DNA of 64,000 nucleotides from Purshia tridentata. Its lineage: Eukaryota > Streptophyta > Magnoliopsida > Rosales > Rosaceae. This document shows, piece by piece, positions 32,901 to 51,270 of this stretch. Below the pieces are notes generated by a model that was not told the DNA's origin, searched no databases, and saw nothing but the letters and a program-made list of their open reading frames with translations. Both the position numbers and the translations under genes were made by a program. The DNA is taken from contig QANT01005266.1 of NCBI GenBank assembly GCA_003254885.1, positions 1 to 64,000 of the forward strand, read 5' to 3'. Positions within the stretch are counted from its first letter, which is position 1, and the number at the start of each line of letters is the position of its first letter.

Positions 32901-35900
32901 TGCAGTATGGAGGTTGGTGGTCTTTTTCTTGACAAAGATCGCTTGCTAGGGTTGAACTGCTGTATTACAAAGATTTCACTATCATATATTCCTGTGATCT
33001 GCATGTGAAGTATTGGCATGGAGTGTCTAAATTTTGTATGGGGAGTGCCTTGAATCTGTGGATCATCAATAGTCAATATGTGGGTTGTATATCAGATCCT
33101 TCTGGTTTTCTCTGAGAGTGCATTATACTTATAATTACACAAGCTGGGGCAATTAACTTGTGGCGAAGTCTTTTCAAGTTGAGCATGTGGAAAATATTGT
33201 ATAAATATGTTAGTATGCTTGTTGCATTTATCTGTTTATGGTATCAAAACATGGATTCTACTTCAGTGCATATGCTTCTAATTAAAATTGAGCATGACAG
33301 TCAACTTTTTCTAGTGCCATGTGGGTGCATGCCTTCATATGTCACATCAGTGTAACTTGTTCTTCTGATTACTAATTTGGTACTTGGTTGAACTTTTATT
33401 GGTTTCATGATCTCTGATTCCCTGCTTGCAAGTGGTATTGTTGTGCAACCTATATTAGGTTCTTTTAAGAGGAAATGAATGACAGAGATTCATTGTACTT
33501 AATTGAACTTCTGTTGGTTTCAGGATCCCTGGATCTGTGCTTGCATCTCACCCATTGGTGCTCACAGCCCTCTCAAGCTTGAATTCTGAGCTACTTTCAG
33601 AGGCTGCTGTAAATGGTAAAAAAAATCTGTATAAGCTGATGTTTCTCAGGGAACTGTATTAAGCTTTTGTTTTTTCACTTTGTTTTACTCTTATGGTTTC
33701 AATATAATGGAGAGACCACTGGGGAGAGCCATCTTGTTTTACTGCTGACTACGATTTTATAATTTCATGATGCCTTGTTCATGTTTTTAAGATTTTAGAT
33801 TATTTGAGTGCAATGTAATGCTATTATTTGTTGAGTTGTAGATTTCCTGGTAGAACTTCCAACAGACCTTTAAGGATAAATTTAATTTTATAAGAAATGT
33901 TTAATTTCAACAATTTGAGGTTCTAGAGATATTAAAAAGGATATTGACATTCATGTTGATGTTGCCTTTAGATAGCATAACAAAATCTTCTGAAGTATGT
34001 ATTATCTAGAAATTTGTGATGAAATTTATAGGTAATGCAGAATAAACAGTAATAAGCTTGTATAACTGCACGTTGAATTTGTACACACCAAAATTGTGAT
34101 GAATATGGGGTCCAAAGTGGATTGTAAGTGTAAATATATTACATTTACTGGAGTAGAATATAATTTTAGCTAGTTTTCCTTTTTTTTTTTCGTTTTTTTT
34201 GATAGAGAACAAAGAATTTTTTGATAAAATTCTAAAGTTACAAGAAGTTTGCGAGCCATGGAGAAGAGGTCCACAATCTAGCCAACCTAAACTTAGCCTA
34301 CTTTCCTTTTGTAGTTGCATATAAATCTGTTATGTTCTTTTAATTTTATCATTAAGTTATTTATTTCTTTTCAGCCCTTGAACATATTACTCTGTATGGT
34401 TGATATGGAATGGATTGCAATCTGTTAACACAAATATCTTGTTTCCGTCAGATTGTTTTGCTTTTTTTGTGGAATTCATTTCTGCCTTGCCTAGTCTCTA
34501 GTCTGTCGCGTTTTCCTGGCTGAATATTTTCTTCCTTTTTTTTTTCTTTTCATTGCAGTTATTTCTGAATTGATACACTATACAGCAGCCGGAAGCTCTG
34601 GCGGTCTCCCTGTGCAGATGCCCTTAATTCAAGTGGTTGTCCCTCAAGTAATGAATCTTAAGGCACAGCTTAGAGATTCTTTGAAGGTATTTCATGTATA
34701 GAGTTCTACAGGTTGCTTTTTTTTCTTTTATTTGGAGGAAGGGGGAAGCTGTGTTCATACAGTGTTCATGAGAGTGATTTGCCCAAGCCACTTTAAACTT
34801 TGGTCACTTGTGTTTTCAAGAATTGATTTATTCATTGATGTCTCATAGGATATATCACAAAAATATTGGAAGCTGTTTATTGTTTGTCACAGTAGAGATG
34901 GAAGATGATAGATTTGCATAAAGTGGTGAAAATCACTTCTTCTCAAAAGCACTAAAAATTGATTTTTCCTGCAAGAAAAGCTTTGTCAAATGGCCCCTGG
35001 AACATTTTCCGTCAGTGGAAAAAGTATATTTCATTGATGGTTTTTTATTATTCTCCTGGTTTTCTTGTCTTCAGGATGAGGAAGACGTGAAGGCCATTGC
35101 CCGATTATTTGCTGACATGGGTGATTCATATGTTGAACTGATTGCAACTGGTATAAATATTTAGCATCTACCAAAACCCTCTCCCAGAAATTTTTGGATG
35201 CTTTTTTGTCTCTTATGAGTTGTGACACGACCTCATGTGAAGGCAAAGTGATTCCTGTTTCTGTTTGTGGCATTGAATGTTTTGAACCGCATCTGATCTA
35301 TTTTATTTCTGGTTGATAATATATTTTCTTCAGGTTCTGATGAATCAAAGTTGATTGTACAAGCATTATTGGAAGTTGCTTCACACCCAGAATATGATAT
35401 TGCTTCTATGACATTCAACTTTTGGCACAGTCTTCAGGTGAACTTGACCAAAAGGTGAATGATTCTGGAGCTGCATATTCTACGTGATTGTGCCTAAAAC
35501 AAATTATTGAATTAACAATTCTAAATTTCCAGGGATTCCTATATTTCGTTGGGTAATGAATGCTCCATTGAAGCTGAGAGAAATAAAAGATTGCAAATCT
35601 TTCGTCCAGCATATGAGTCACTTGTATCCCTAGTGAGTTTTTCTGCCTAGTTTAAAACTTTACTTAATTACATCAATCTTTAAACGCCTATTGATGATAT
35701 TTGGTGTGTGGTGTAGTCTGCATGTAATGATACAACTGTTTTTATAGCTCACCAAATCAGGTTTATTATTGTTAGCATTAATTTTCTGTAAATTTTCAAA
35801 TGGTAATTAAGGAAGTGATTTTACCAAATTAATAGTTTAGCTTTTTTACCTGGGATTCTTCTGAAGAGAAGTACATATTGTTGTTGCTATTTGTATCAAT

Positions 35901-38900
35901 CTTCTGCTAAGTTGTCTGTCCAAGAAATGATTCTCTGTGAACATGGATCTACCTTGATAATTGTTGTCACTTAAATTAATAATTGTGAAAAGTTTGATAA
36001 ATACTTTCTCATTTATCATATAATGGAAAATGGACAGTTTAACTGTTCCAGAACTGAACTTTAACTTGGTGGAAGGAGCAATGAAATACCAGATTACATT
36101 CTGTTTTGACATTCTGTTATGTACTAAACTTCAGAGTATGGAATTTTTTGTCAGGTTAGCTTCCGAATTCAATATCCTCAAGATTATCAAGACCTTTCAT
36201 ATGAGGACCTTAAGGAGTTCAAGCAGACTAGATATGGTAAGGCTTAGTTTTTTGGTTTGTTATATGTTGTTCATTGTCTTATTAGCTTTCCTCAGATATT
36301 TTGTGCAGTCATGTTTAAGTTTTTTGGTGTTGTTGTTGTTGTCATGTTTAATTTGCTATCTGATAGCAATATACTTTTTTATTTTCAAAATGGGGACCCT
36401 TAAGTTGCACTTCCTCAAGAACGGATAGAGTGACAAATTATAGGTGCATAACTAAGTAATACTCTTTACAAAGCTCATAAGTTATAGGCTTTACTAAATT
36501 AAATCTTGCATTTTTGTTTCCTGTTTCAAAATCTGATCTTGCTTCTGCAATATGTTATTTAGTAAGTTATAATCGTAAGCTTTCCAATATTGTGGTCATA
36601 GAAAAGGTACAAGTTAAGGGAAGAACAAATTTAGTACTTAAAAGTTCAAAAGTTCACACATTATCTGATATGAATTGAAAGTAGTGCTCTGTATATTTTG
36701 TCCCATATTCCTAGTAAATGATGAGAAGAAATCCAGTGAACATTAACTGTGTCGGGTGTCAATTTATCAGCAAGTTATTTCTGTAGGTTCATCAGTTCAG
36801 TTTGCATCCATGTGTGAATGTTCTTGTACCATTAAGATATGTTCATATTAGGCCTTTTCCAAATCACTGGTGTTTGAGATCACAGTGCCACTGGGAAGTT
36901 GCATTTTTTTTTTTTTAACGTGAAGGCCGGTATATTTGCCTCTTCTTTTTCAGTCTTCTTAATGAGACCTTTGATGTAGCATTTGTTCATTTCTAACTGA
37001 ACCTGTATTGTTGCCAGCTGTTGCGGATGTCTTAATTGACGCAGCATCAGTTTTAGGGGGCGATGCAACACTGAGAATTCTTTACATGAAGCTTGATGAG
37101 GTGTGTATTGATATATCTGAGCTGTAACAATACTTTGCAAGATGGTGAAATTCTAATCTGAAACATATAAACATAGTGTACAATCAATTCTTTGTACTTC
37201 TTGAGGGAGTAAAGAGCCACTGTAAGGTGGCTCTGCCTGTTTTCTATGAAGTTCATTAATGTCAATTCTTTGAAATATTTTTTGATTCTTTTATTAAATA
37301 TATGGGACCATTGAAATCATATTAACCTGTAATGAATTAATCCTTGAAAAATACTTGAAACATTTCTAGGATTGTTTAGTCTTCTGTCTGAAGGAGTGAT
37401 CCTTTGCTACTCTGGAAATTTCAAAGAAGATGTATTTTGTGATTTTTAGAAGCCTTTATTATTCTAATATTATATCAAAGAAGGTGTAGTTACGTGAGAT
37501 TCCTTTTGACAAGCTTCTATTACAGTTTGAACATTATATTTTTCCCTATTATTTAAGGCTGCAGCCCACTGTCAGAATGAACAAAGTGAATGGCGCCCAG
37601 CAGAAGCTGCTTTGTTTGGCATCCGGGCTATATCAAGTTATGTGTCAGTAGTTGAATCTGAAATAATGCCAAAGGTATGATGTCATTCAAATTTCTTTTG
37701 TACACCTTTTGGTCTCTTACTAATAGCCTCTTACTGCTGGCATAAAGCTCTTATAGTTCACTTTTTTTTTTTGGGTTTGTTTGAATTGCACAGGTTATGG
37801 ATAGGCTTCTAAAACTACCCCAACATCCCCAACTACTTCAGACAGGTATTGCAATTTTCGTAGTTCTCGTTCACGTTTCGTGGGATTTTCTTTTATTGCC
37901 CTCTTCCACCCTTGTTTTGTAAGAGGGCAGTGTTGTTAATTAGAGTGTAGGAGATGGTGAGCAATTTCTTGTATTGGCTGAGGTTGACATGTTTTGAGTC
38001 CCCAATGCCCATGTGACTTGTTTAGTCAAAAGGATGTTTGGCAAATAGAAGTTATACTTAATGCATGTACCTTGTGGAGAGTTTTTCAGTGTGCTTAACA
38101 ATTGGAGCTTATTCAAAGTGGCTTGACGCTGCATCTGTCGGAATGTCCATATTGCCTTCAGTTATAGATATCCTCATGAATGGCATGGGTATATCTGAAG
38201 ATTCTGCAGCAGCTGCAGCTTTGGCGTTTAGGCAGATCTGTGATGGTAAAAAACCTCTGTAGTTTAAGAAAATGTTTTCCATTCTGTTTTATCTTTCTTT
38301 AGTAGCTACAAAGAAAAATACTTGTTTGATTTTGGAAATGTCCAAGTCCATTGATTGTGTTTAAGTCGTTCTAGTTCTAATTTAAATTTATGATGTTGCA
38401 ATCCTTATGCTTCAAATGGTCACCGTCATGGTAAAAGCTCTGTGGATGCTTTCTATTTAAATGTAGATTGCCGGTTAAAGCTCTGTGGATGTTTGGATGG
38501 CCTCTTCCATATATACCATAGGGCAGTGAATGGTGAAGGTAGTTTTAAAGTCTCCGCTGAGGACTCATTGCATCTAGTTGAAGCCTTAAGGTAAAGTGTT
38601 TATACTGAAGTTTGAAAATTGCATAGCATGATGAATCTAGTTTTTGCAATATGCAGTTAATTTGAACATCTGTTGAACTCTCTTCTGCAGCAAGGTTATT
38701 ACTGAGCTTCCCCCAGACCAAGCTAAGAGGGCTCTGGAGGCCTTGTGCTTGCCAGTTGTTACTCCTCTACAGGTGAGTTTCATTTCCAGAAGAAAGTCTA
38801 CTTACAAAACCTTTGTGGATTATGGTACTGAATTAATGCTGTGAAAAACCAGGAAGTTGTCAGCCAAGGCCCAGATATGTTAAATAACAAGCATGCTCGT

Positions 38901-41569
38901 GATTTAACAGTTCATATTGATCGATTTGGGTACATCTTTAGGTGCGATTGACGTCTTATTATTATGCCCTTTAATTCTTTTAATCAGTTGAGATGTTCTG
39001 AACATGCAAGTGAATCAATTCCAGATACGTGAATCATGCAGAAGCTGTGGCCGATGCAATTCAAAGGCTTTGGCCAATATTTAAAGCCATCTTTGATCTG
39101 TAAGTAGTCCTACATCTTTTATATTCATATATGTTAATATCCTATTCTTGTTCTAATCCATATTGTGAATGGTTCTGGTGTAGTCGTGCTTGGGACATGC
39201 GGACAATGGAGTCTCTATGCCGAGCTTGCAAATACGCTGTGAGTTCACTGATCCCCTATCTAAAATGTTAATCTGAATCTTTGAAAGCAATGTTATAGAG
39301 GTTGACTGTTTTTCCTGATAAGACTATATTCTGAATCCAGTGTGTCAAGTTATGTGATTCAACTATGAGAACATGCCTTTTTTCTCTCTTTATCATCTTT
39401 TAAATGTTCTGTGCCTTGATTCCCTGCTTCATCGTTTTCCATTGTTACAACTTGGTTGCAAATTATTCTAATGCCTGCGATTAGCGGTTTCCTTAAATGA
39501 TAAGATTATAAATGGGCTTGATGATGTTCTGTTTGTCTGCGATTAGCAGTCCAATGGGAGGACATCTGATATCAAGTTTTTCTGAAGTACAACTGTTAGA
39601 ATTTTTAAAACTGTCTTGTCCTTCTCATTATCCTCCTTAAAATGATGAAGTTAACTTAAAAGAATCTGTCACTAGGATGTAATGAGGAACTTAATTTAAT
39701 GTTACCTTAGGTGAGAACTTCTGGAAGGTGCATGGGAATTACAATTGGAGCTATGCTAGAAGAGATTCAAGGTTTATATCAACAGCATCACCAACCATGC
39801 TTCCTCTATCTCTCTAGTGAAGTTATAAAGGTGTTTATTTTTTATTCTAAAAAATTAAATTTTTTATTGTTTCTTTATTTTTCTATGAATGTGATAATTC
39901 AGTGCTTTTTCTGCTGCAGATATTTGGTTCTGATCCATCTTGTGCTAATTATTTGAAAAATCTGATTGAAGCACTCTTTATGCACACAACACATCTTCTC
40001 ACGAGCATTCAGGTAATATTTCATTGAGCTGTATTTGCTTTCTTTAAAATGTAATGGGTGGTATGGTTGACTTACACAAGTACCGCTGCAGGACTTTACT
40101 GCCAGACCAGATATAGCAGATGATTGTTTTCTGTTGGCATCGAGATGCATTCGTTATTGTCCTCAATTGTTTATTCCATCTGTAGTATTTCCATCATTAG
40201 TAGATTGCTCAATGATTGGGATTACAGTACAGCACAGGTGGAATCTCTCTCTCTCTCTCTCTCCCATCTCCCCCCCCCNCCCCCCCCCCCCCCCCCCCCA
40301 AACATGTGTACTGTCTGCTCTCTGGTCAAATATTTTAATATTTTGGCTGTGAGAGAATATTAATTGAAGATGTCGAATTGGTGAAGTCTCGTTTACATAA
40401 AAGCATTGGCAATTATTTCATAACCTTCCAGTATCTAAAGATTACCTGGCAAAGAAAGTCATAACACTGAATGAATATAGGTTGACCTTCAAATAATTTT
40501 CCATAATTTGTGAATGAAGATGTTTTTTAAGAGTGGGTACACAAACTTTCCAGAATCAAGATGGGGGCATGTTCACGCTTGCAAAGATAAATATGCATAT
40601 TACAAAGAAATTTCAAATCAACTTCCACTTTGTTTCAGTTGTTTCTGTGAAATATCCTGGTTGTAGTTGGGTAGGGGATATTTATATTTGAAGAAACTAT
40701 TTGTTATTCCACACAGCTTTGCATTCCCTGTCTTCTGCCATTTAGCCCTAGCTGCATTCATCAAGGAAATTATGTTGCATTCCCTCTCTTTTTTTCATAG
40801 ACCAAGTGATTTCTGAATCTGCATGGACATGTCAGAAGATTCACGTTTCAACTGGGTTTTGGCATATGGTGCTACTTTGTCGTAAAAATTATAGGCAATT
40901 TCTTCTGTGCTTGATGTCAAATGTCTTCTTGGTTTAGTTAAGCTTTCTATGAGCAGGGCTATTTAACTTTTTTTTACCTCTTTGCAGAGAGGCATCAAAT
41001 TCAATATTGACCTTCTTATCCGATATCTTCGATCTTGCAAATTCTAGTGGGGGAGAACAATACTTACCCATCAGGGATGCTGTAATTATTCCTCGAGGAT
41101 CCAGCATTACAAGAATTTTGGTTGCTTCATTAACAGGAGCACTTCCAAGTTCTCGAATAGAATTGGTAATTTGTCATTTTTAGTTATGTACTTTGCATTT
41201 CCTGTACACTAGCATTCACTGTTAATTGGGTGAACTGTGATGGTACTTACCTTTTGTGTTTGGAATTTCATTTGGCTCCTCATTACGCAGGTAACTTACA
41301 CACTACTGTCACTATCTCGAGCTTATGGGGCACAGTCCGTGGAGTGGGCCAAGGAGAGTGTTTCATTAATTCCTTTGACAGCTGTGACAGAGGTTGAGCG
41401 TTCAAGATTCTTGAAAGCATTGTCAGATGCTGCATCTGGGGTTAATGTTAATGCCCTGTCAATTCCAATCGAGGAGCTATCTGATGTTTGCCGTCGTAAC
41501 CGAACGGTTATGGAGATTGTTCAAGGAGCTTTGAGGCCACTTGAGTTTAATATAGCGCCTGTATCATAA
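29992..41569 (+). CDS. MOS14: MOS14, transportin-SR nuclear import receptor
   Basis: Importin-beta family receptor that brings SR splicing factors into the nucleus; Arabidopsis MOS14 is needed for correct splicing of immune-receptor mRNAs. I traced 27 coding exons: 29992-30114, 31347-31424, 31588-31650, 31830-31877, 31967-32113, 32370-32501, 32621-32661, 33524-33615, 34559-34686, 35075-35150, 35334-35454, 35533-35632, 36155-36236, 37018-37100, 37558-37674, 37794-37845, 38090-38245, 38467-38590, 38691-38772, 38853-38941, 39025-39099, 39184-39238, 39711-39830, 39920-40012, 40092-40237, 40988-41165 and 41291-41569. All junctions keep frame, giving 959 residues (Arabidopsis 958). The N-terminus MELQNTVKEALNALYHHPDD and WQVADNLLHDATSNLETLIF match the family, with helical HEAT-type repeats throughout. 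The context of the ATG (AATCCATGGAG) is good. Intron 1 (1.2 kb) is the longest. Confidence 0.97.
34180..34320. mobile_element. Possible retroposon tail in MOS14 intron 8
   Basis: A T-rich run followed by GATAGAGAACAAAGAATTTT and AAAGTTACAAGAAG resembles the A-rich 3' tails of plant LINE/SINE retroposons inserted in reverse. No coding part is present. The call is weak. Confidence 0.25.
40238..40300 (+). repeat. (CT)n followed by poly-C with an ambiguous base, MOS14 intron 25
   Basis: A CT run (about 40244-40263) leads into about 29 cytosines containing N at 40279. The length of such a run is hard to read, so the true length of this intron is uncertain by some bases. Coding exons are not affected. 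Confidence 0.9.
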
Positions 41570-42437
41570 TGGAGCGAGAGAAGTGTCATTGAGGGGCCAT
41601 TTTGCTTAGGTCTCTCCTATTGGTAAAATGTGTTATCTGCTTGTGTATTTGATTTTTTCAGCATTTACTTTGATTCTCCACATTTTAAGGAGAATCAATG
41701 CCCTTCACTTTGGGTGGGACTTGGGAGAACATAAGAACTGTGGTACCTGTTTTTGAGTGGTTGGTTTCCTTGGCATCGTCATTTTTTGGGGGTAAGATGA
41801 CATGATGGTATAGATTTTTAGATTAATGTAAGGAAAGAAAATGTAGGCATTCTTTAGGAGAGTATTCCATCCTTTCATCATGTTGGAATATTTGGAGGCT
41901 TTGGTAGTGGGCATCGTAGTGGTTGTACAAATTATTGGAAGCTTTGTTAATTTGATTCTTATATTGTAATTGAAACAGTTGCATTCTTCAAGTTCCACAT
42001 GATTTGCCATTTGGTGTTGCGATGCTGAAAAATGAGATACACTTTTGTACGAAATTTGATTCCATCAAACAATAATATTATTATTATGTTATCAAATTTG
42101 TTCATTAAATAATTAATAAATTTAAAATCTTGCCAGCGAATGTTAACTAACTAAACTCTTAGACGACGTTAGTGTGCTAAGTGTGGTTTGCGTTGATGAG
42201 TAGCTAGCCTGGATGGCAAACGAGATGTCGTTTGAGACCTTGGGTATCCTGTCAGATAAGAAACGACATGTCTCTCTGTTTGTTTGAACTTTGAACTACG
42301 TGCTTGAAAGCGAACGACATGTCGTAGTGAATACTGTTGGAAAGTGCCACTGACGACCATCAAAGGCGCGTTGCCAAAACCAGTCAACGTCTTCTTACAT
42401 TCAATGACCCGACAGCCTCACACCTATAATTGGCAGT
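41570..42437. other. MOS14 3' region and S6K promoter
   Basis: The first 450 bp probably hold the MOS14 3' UTR. Further on, the 12-bp palindrome ACGACATGTCGT (42314-42325) and two related words, ACGACATGTC at 42263-42272 and ATGTCGTTT at 42225-42233, form a spaced set about 180-280 bp before the S6K start. They may be protein-binding sites. No TATA box is clear. Confidence 0.45.
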
Positions 42438-42468
42438 TCTCTCTCTCTCTCTCTCTCTCTCTCTCAGG
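42438..42468 (+). promoter_or_regulatory. (CT)n tract in the S6K leader
   Basis: About 28 bp of CT repeat ending CTCTCAG, 36 bp before the start codon. It may be a leader pyrimidine tract, or the end of a 5'-UTR intron since it closes with CAG/GTGC. Confidence 0.5.
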
Positions 42469-42475
42469 TGCAACC

Positions 42476-42481
42476 ATGTAG
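42476..42481 (+). promoter_or_regulatory. Minimal AUG-stop upstream ORF before S6K
   Basis: ATG is followed at once by TAG (context GCAACCATGTAGAAAG), with 22 nt between this stop and the S6K start codon at 42504. It lies so close to the main ATG that it is almost certainly in the mRNA. AUG-stop elements are known to stall ribosomes in other plant mRNAs (AUGUAA in NIP5;1). Confidence 0.65.
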
Positions 42482-42503
42482 AAAGCTCGAGAATTGAAGA
42501 AAC

Positions 42504-45406
<2,903 letters not shown>

Positions 45407-46044
45407 ACTGAAGGCAGTAGCTCGAAACGGACAAATTAGGAAATGAAAGAAATAATACCAAATGAAGTGAAGATGAATTGAGTCAAGCCCGCCTTGAAAC
45501 TTTCCCTCCATGTAAAGGTGTAAGTTTGGACTTTAGAATATGTATTAACATCACCCCTCATGTACACTAGATTCTACCCTCACTTGAGTAATAATTTCAT
45601 TTATAATTCCAGGTATTATTTGCATATATTATATTGAGAAATTTCTTGGAGTAGTTGAGTTCCACCATAACAATTAACATATCATGTAAGATGATAAATT
45701 CTTCGGTCTTTCTTCAGTTTTACAAGGCTGCAAAGTTCCAGTTAGTTTCGAAGATTTTTAAGAATAGATTGTCTCGCAATATATATATATTCTAGTTTTT
45801 TAACATGCCATAATGGACTTTAAATGATTCCAATATAAATATCTATGACTATTTGTTCCAAAATCTGAAAGCCCAACAATAATGTGGGTCAAAATTGCAA
45901 GAAAAAGGCACGATTTCTACAATATAGCAAAGTTGAATAGTTGAGCATTAGAAGCTTATGAATTTGGTTTACATTCATCACCAAAAAAGAAAAGTAATTC
46001 TGCCTTAGTTTCTGGAAGTGTTGTTATTGCTGGTAAGTCGACAG
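45407..46044. other. Convergent intergenic of S6K and the CDC48 copy
   Basis: 3' region of S6K, with no further gene. A short (AT) stretch lies at 45780-45790. Confidence 0.5.
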
Positions 46045-48428
<2,384 letters not shown>

Positions 48429-50924
48429 AGCTAGGGCAACTTCTTTTCTTGTTAGGAAAGAAAGGTTTTGGTTAATTACTTTCGATCCTTTTCAGTTTAG
48501 GAATAGGAATAAAAACTTGGGTTCTACTTTTTTGTCCTTTTTATTTTAGGAAACCTACTACAAATAATTTCTTTCTTTTCCATTTTATCAGTCTGCAATC
48601 GCAAGTTTCTGAAAATACAATTAATTGGAAAAATTAAGATTTTAGATTTGCAGATATTTTTTTGAGCTTTCAACATTATTGCAATGACATTTGATTAAAG
48701 ATTTATATAATAAATAATAGTAATAATAATACTCTTATTTTTAGTCCAACATACTCTGATGTAACAAAAAGCCCTTATGATCTATATGGATGAAAGGATT
48801 TAAAGTGAGAGTTTTATTATCTATTAATTATGTTTTAGTACAGTAAGGACCGAAAACTCGAACAACAAAACACAAGCTAGAACTGCTAATGGTAGCAAAA
48901 GACTCTGCTTCATCTCTCTGCTCTCATAGTCCATTAATAGTAGAAACCATGTCCAATCCTCAAACGCAATAAGATCCATGTATAACTTTCATATATCTTC
49001 AAAGCTCATTAGCATAATCACTTCCCACCACTCAGATTACATACAAAATAATCAAACATCATATATAGAATTCGCAAAATCCCAATATATTTAAACTATA
49101 AAATAGAAAAAAAAACACTTGAAAGAAATTACGGCGTCAAGCTGAAACTAACAATTAATCTACGATGTTAAGGAGTTCACACATCACAGACATCCAGCCC
49201 CACCACTTTCAAGGACAATTTGGAATGTGGTGATGATCGTCCAAAGTCTCTTTCAAGTAGCAATAGGTATAATTTGGAAGAGCTTCTTGCACCCACCATG
49301 AGAGAGGACCTGGGTCAAGTAATGGGGGTTCATCAGTTACTAGTTACTACACTCATTCTTTAGATTTTAACTTTGATGAATTCATTTTTTCATATTAGAA
49401 TATAGATTGTAAATCGTTGATCTGTTTGCATGTCATACTTCGTTCATACAATAGACAAACTCTTCATGAATATATAAATTATAACAATTGCTAAGAAAGT
49501 AGAAGAAAGGAGATGCTCGACATAAATATATGTATAATATCTAGATGTTGTGCTTACAAGTTGAAATGGTAGGAAAAATAAAAATGCAGAAACAGTAATA
49601 AGCAAAAGCTAATTCGAATGTAGTTGTTATCATATATCTTTGATTCTCTTAAAAGAAATTCGTTGTTGGAATTCAATCAAATCCAATACACATGCAATTT
49701 CATTCTTAAGAGAATTACAATGTATAATATGCAATATATAAAACGTTAAGATGGAAGACAGTTTTTTTACCTCAATAAAATCAGTGAGAAAACAACATGG
49801 CACACCCTCAGCAGGCCTGTAAAAGAATGTAAAATTGACAAAGCAAGTAGATCACCTTTTGGTTGCCCAAAGGCAAAATTAGAAGTTGAAACGATCATTG
49901 CTTTACGTATTCACTCTTCAGTCTTCAAAACCTGTATCGACCCATTTGGGCCCAAATAGCTCTATTGGGTGAGGTACAGTTCAATTCATTTACCACTTAA
50001 CAGTTGAAAATATGACCTTTTTTTTTTTTTGACAATTCTATGGCTCTTACCCTAGTTGTATAAAATAAAAGACAGAGAGATTGCGGCAGATTGGATTGGA
50101 CAGTTGGACTTGGGAGTTTCTCTTGGGTTAGCTACCACTAATTATTATGGGTTATATATTAGGAGTTTTGGACTTGATCTAATCTAAGTGTAACAATATT
50201 ATTCATTAAGTGTAGTCGAGTTGTACATGGATATGGTATGTCCTTGTCAACCTGTTGAGGGTCTTTCACTCACCAATGAGGCTATGCCCTATGACCTTTT
50301 TTTTCTTCTTTTTTTAAAGCTTGTAGCTTAATCGGTGTTACCTACTAAATATGAGCATAAAAGGGTATCCATGTATAATACTATATGTTTGACCAAAAGA
50401 AATGGTTATAACTCTATGAAAACAACTTTAAAAATCTAATTCTATGGGTATATCCCTTTCATCTTCATGTACTCTTTATCTACCTTGTGTGCTACCAACA
50501 TGTTTTAAAGCTATATGTTGTTAAAAGCTATATTTCACTTTGGGTTAGAGTTCTAGAGATATCAGTTTCTCATTATCTTTGGGACTAAGAAAACACCACC
50601 ATGGATGCTTCACATAAAGGAAAAGGCTAGCAAATATCACATGCTCAAAATGCAAATAAAGTAGGCACGAAAGAAAGAAAGATGTTGATGTGAACAATAA
50701 AAGCAGTAAATTTAAAGCGTTGAGTAAACACGCACGCCCAAGCCATAAAGTCAAATTTGTGTAAGCAGATACATTTTCTTCCATTGGAAGTGCATTCTTT
50801 GATGGGATCTATCTAGCTACCACTTTCTCCCTTCCATCCTTTCATCCCATATTAGTAATTTTGTTCGAGTTTCTTATCATCCCTTTTTCTCTTTTTTCTA
50901 TTTGCTTTGGGAAGGAGAGATACA
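48429..50924. other. Gene-poor intergenic DNA
   Basis: AT-rich, without any coding region, RNA gene or complete element that I can support. Confidence 0.4.
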
Positions 50925-51270
50925 AATTTGGTGTGAGAATATGGAGTGTTATCCTACGTTGGAAATTATAACCTTGTATAGTATAGTGTCTTATAAGGAT
51001 TGAGCTACTCCTTTCATTGTCAATTGGTTTTGAGACAGATGCTTAGGTTCCTTCATAGTATCAGAACAAGTTCACCCACGTGTGTTAAGTGAAGTGGCCA
51101 CACATGTTCCACGTCACTGGATATGAGTATGAGTTGTCCTCATGTTTGACTCAAGTGACGCCACACGTGCGAGGACGTGTGAGAATGTGAAGTATTATCC
51201 CACAACTGTAACTTCGCATAATAGCTTATATGGCTTATAAAAATTTGTACTCTAATATTACGGAAAGAGA
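50925..51270. mobile_element. LTR-retrotransposon remnant (LTR and primer-site-like sequence)
   Basis: A phrase typical of plant copia-type LTR ends, GAGTGTTATCC(T/C)ACGTTGGAAA followed by CTTATAAGGATTGAGCTACTCC (50942-51010), leads into AGTATCAGAAC (51057-51067), like the initiator-Met tRNA primer site TGGTATCAGAGC. A second, more diverged copy of the LTR phrase lies at 51185-51250. No coding part remains. It is an old, broken fossil. Confidence 0.45.

Noticed and set aside
40124-40363. Frames through the poly-C run
   Set aside because: They mix MOS14 exon 25 with intron repeat sequence.
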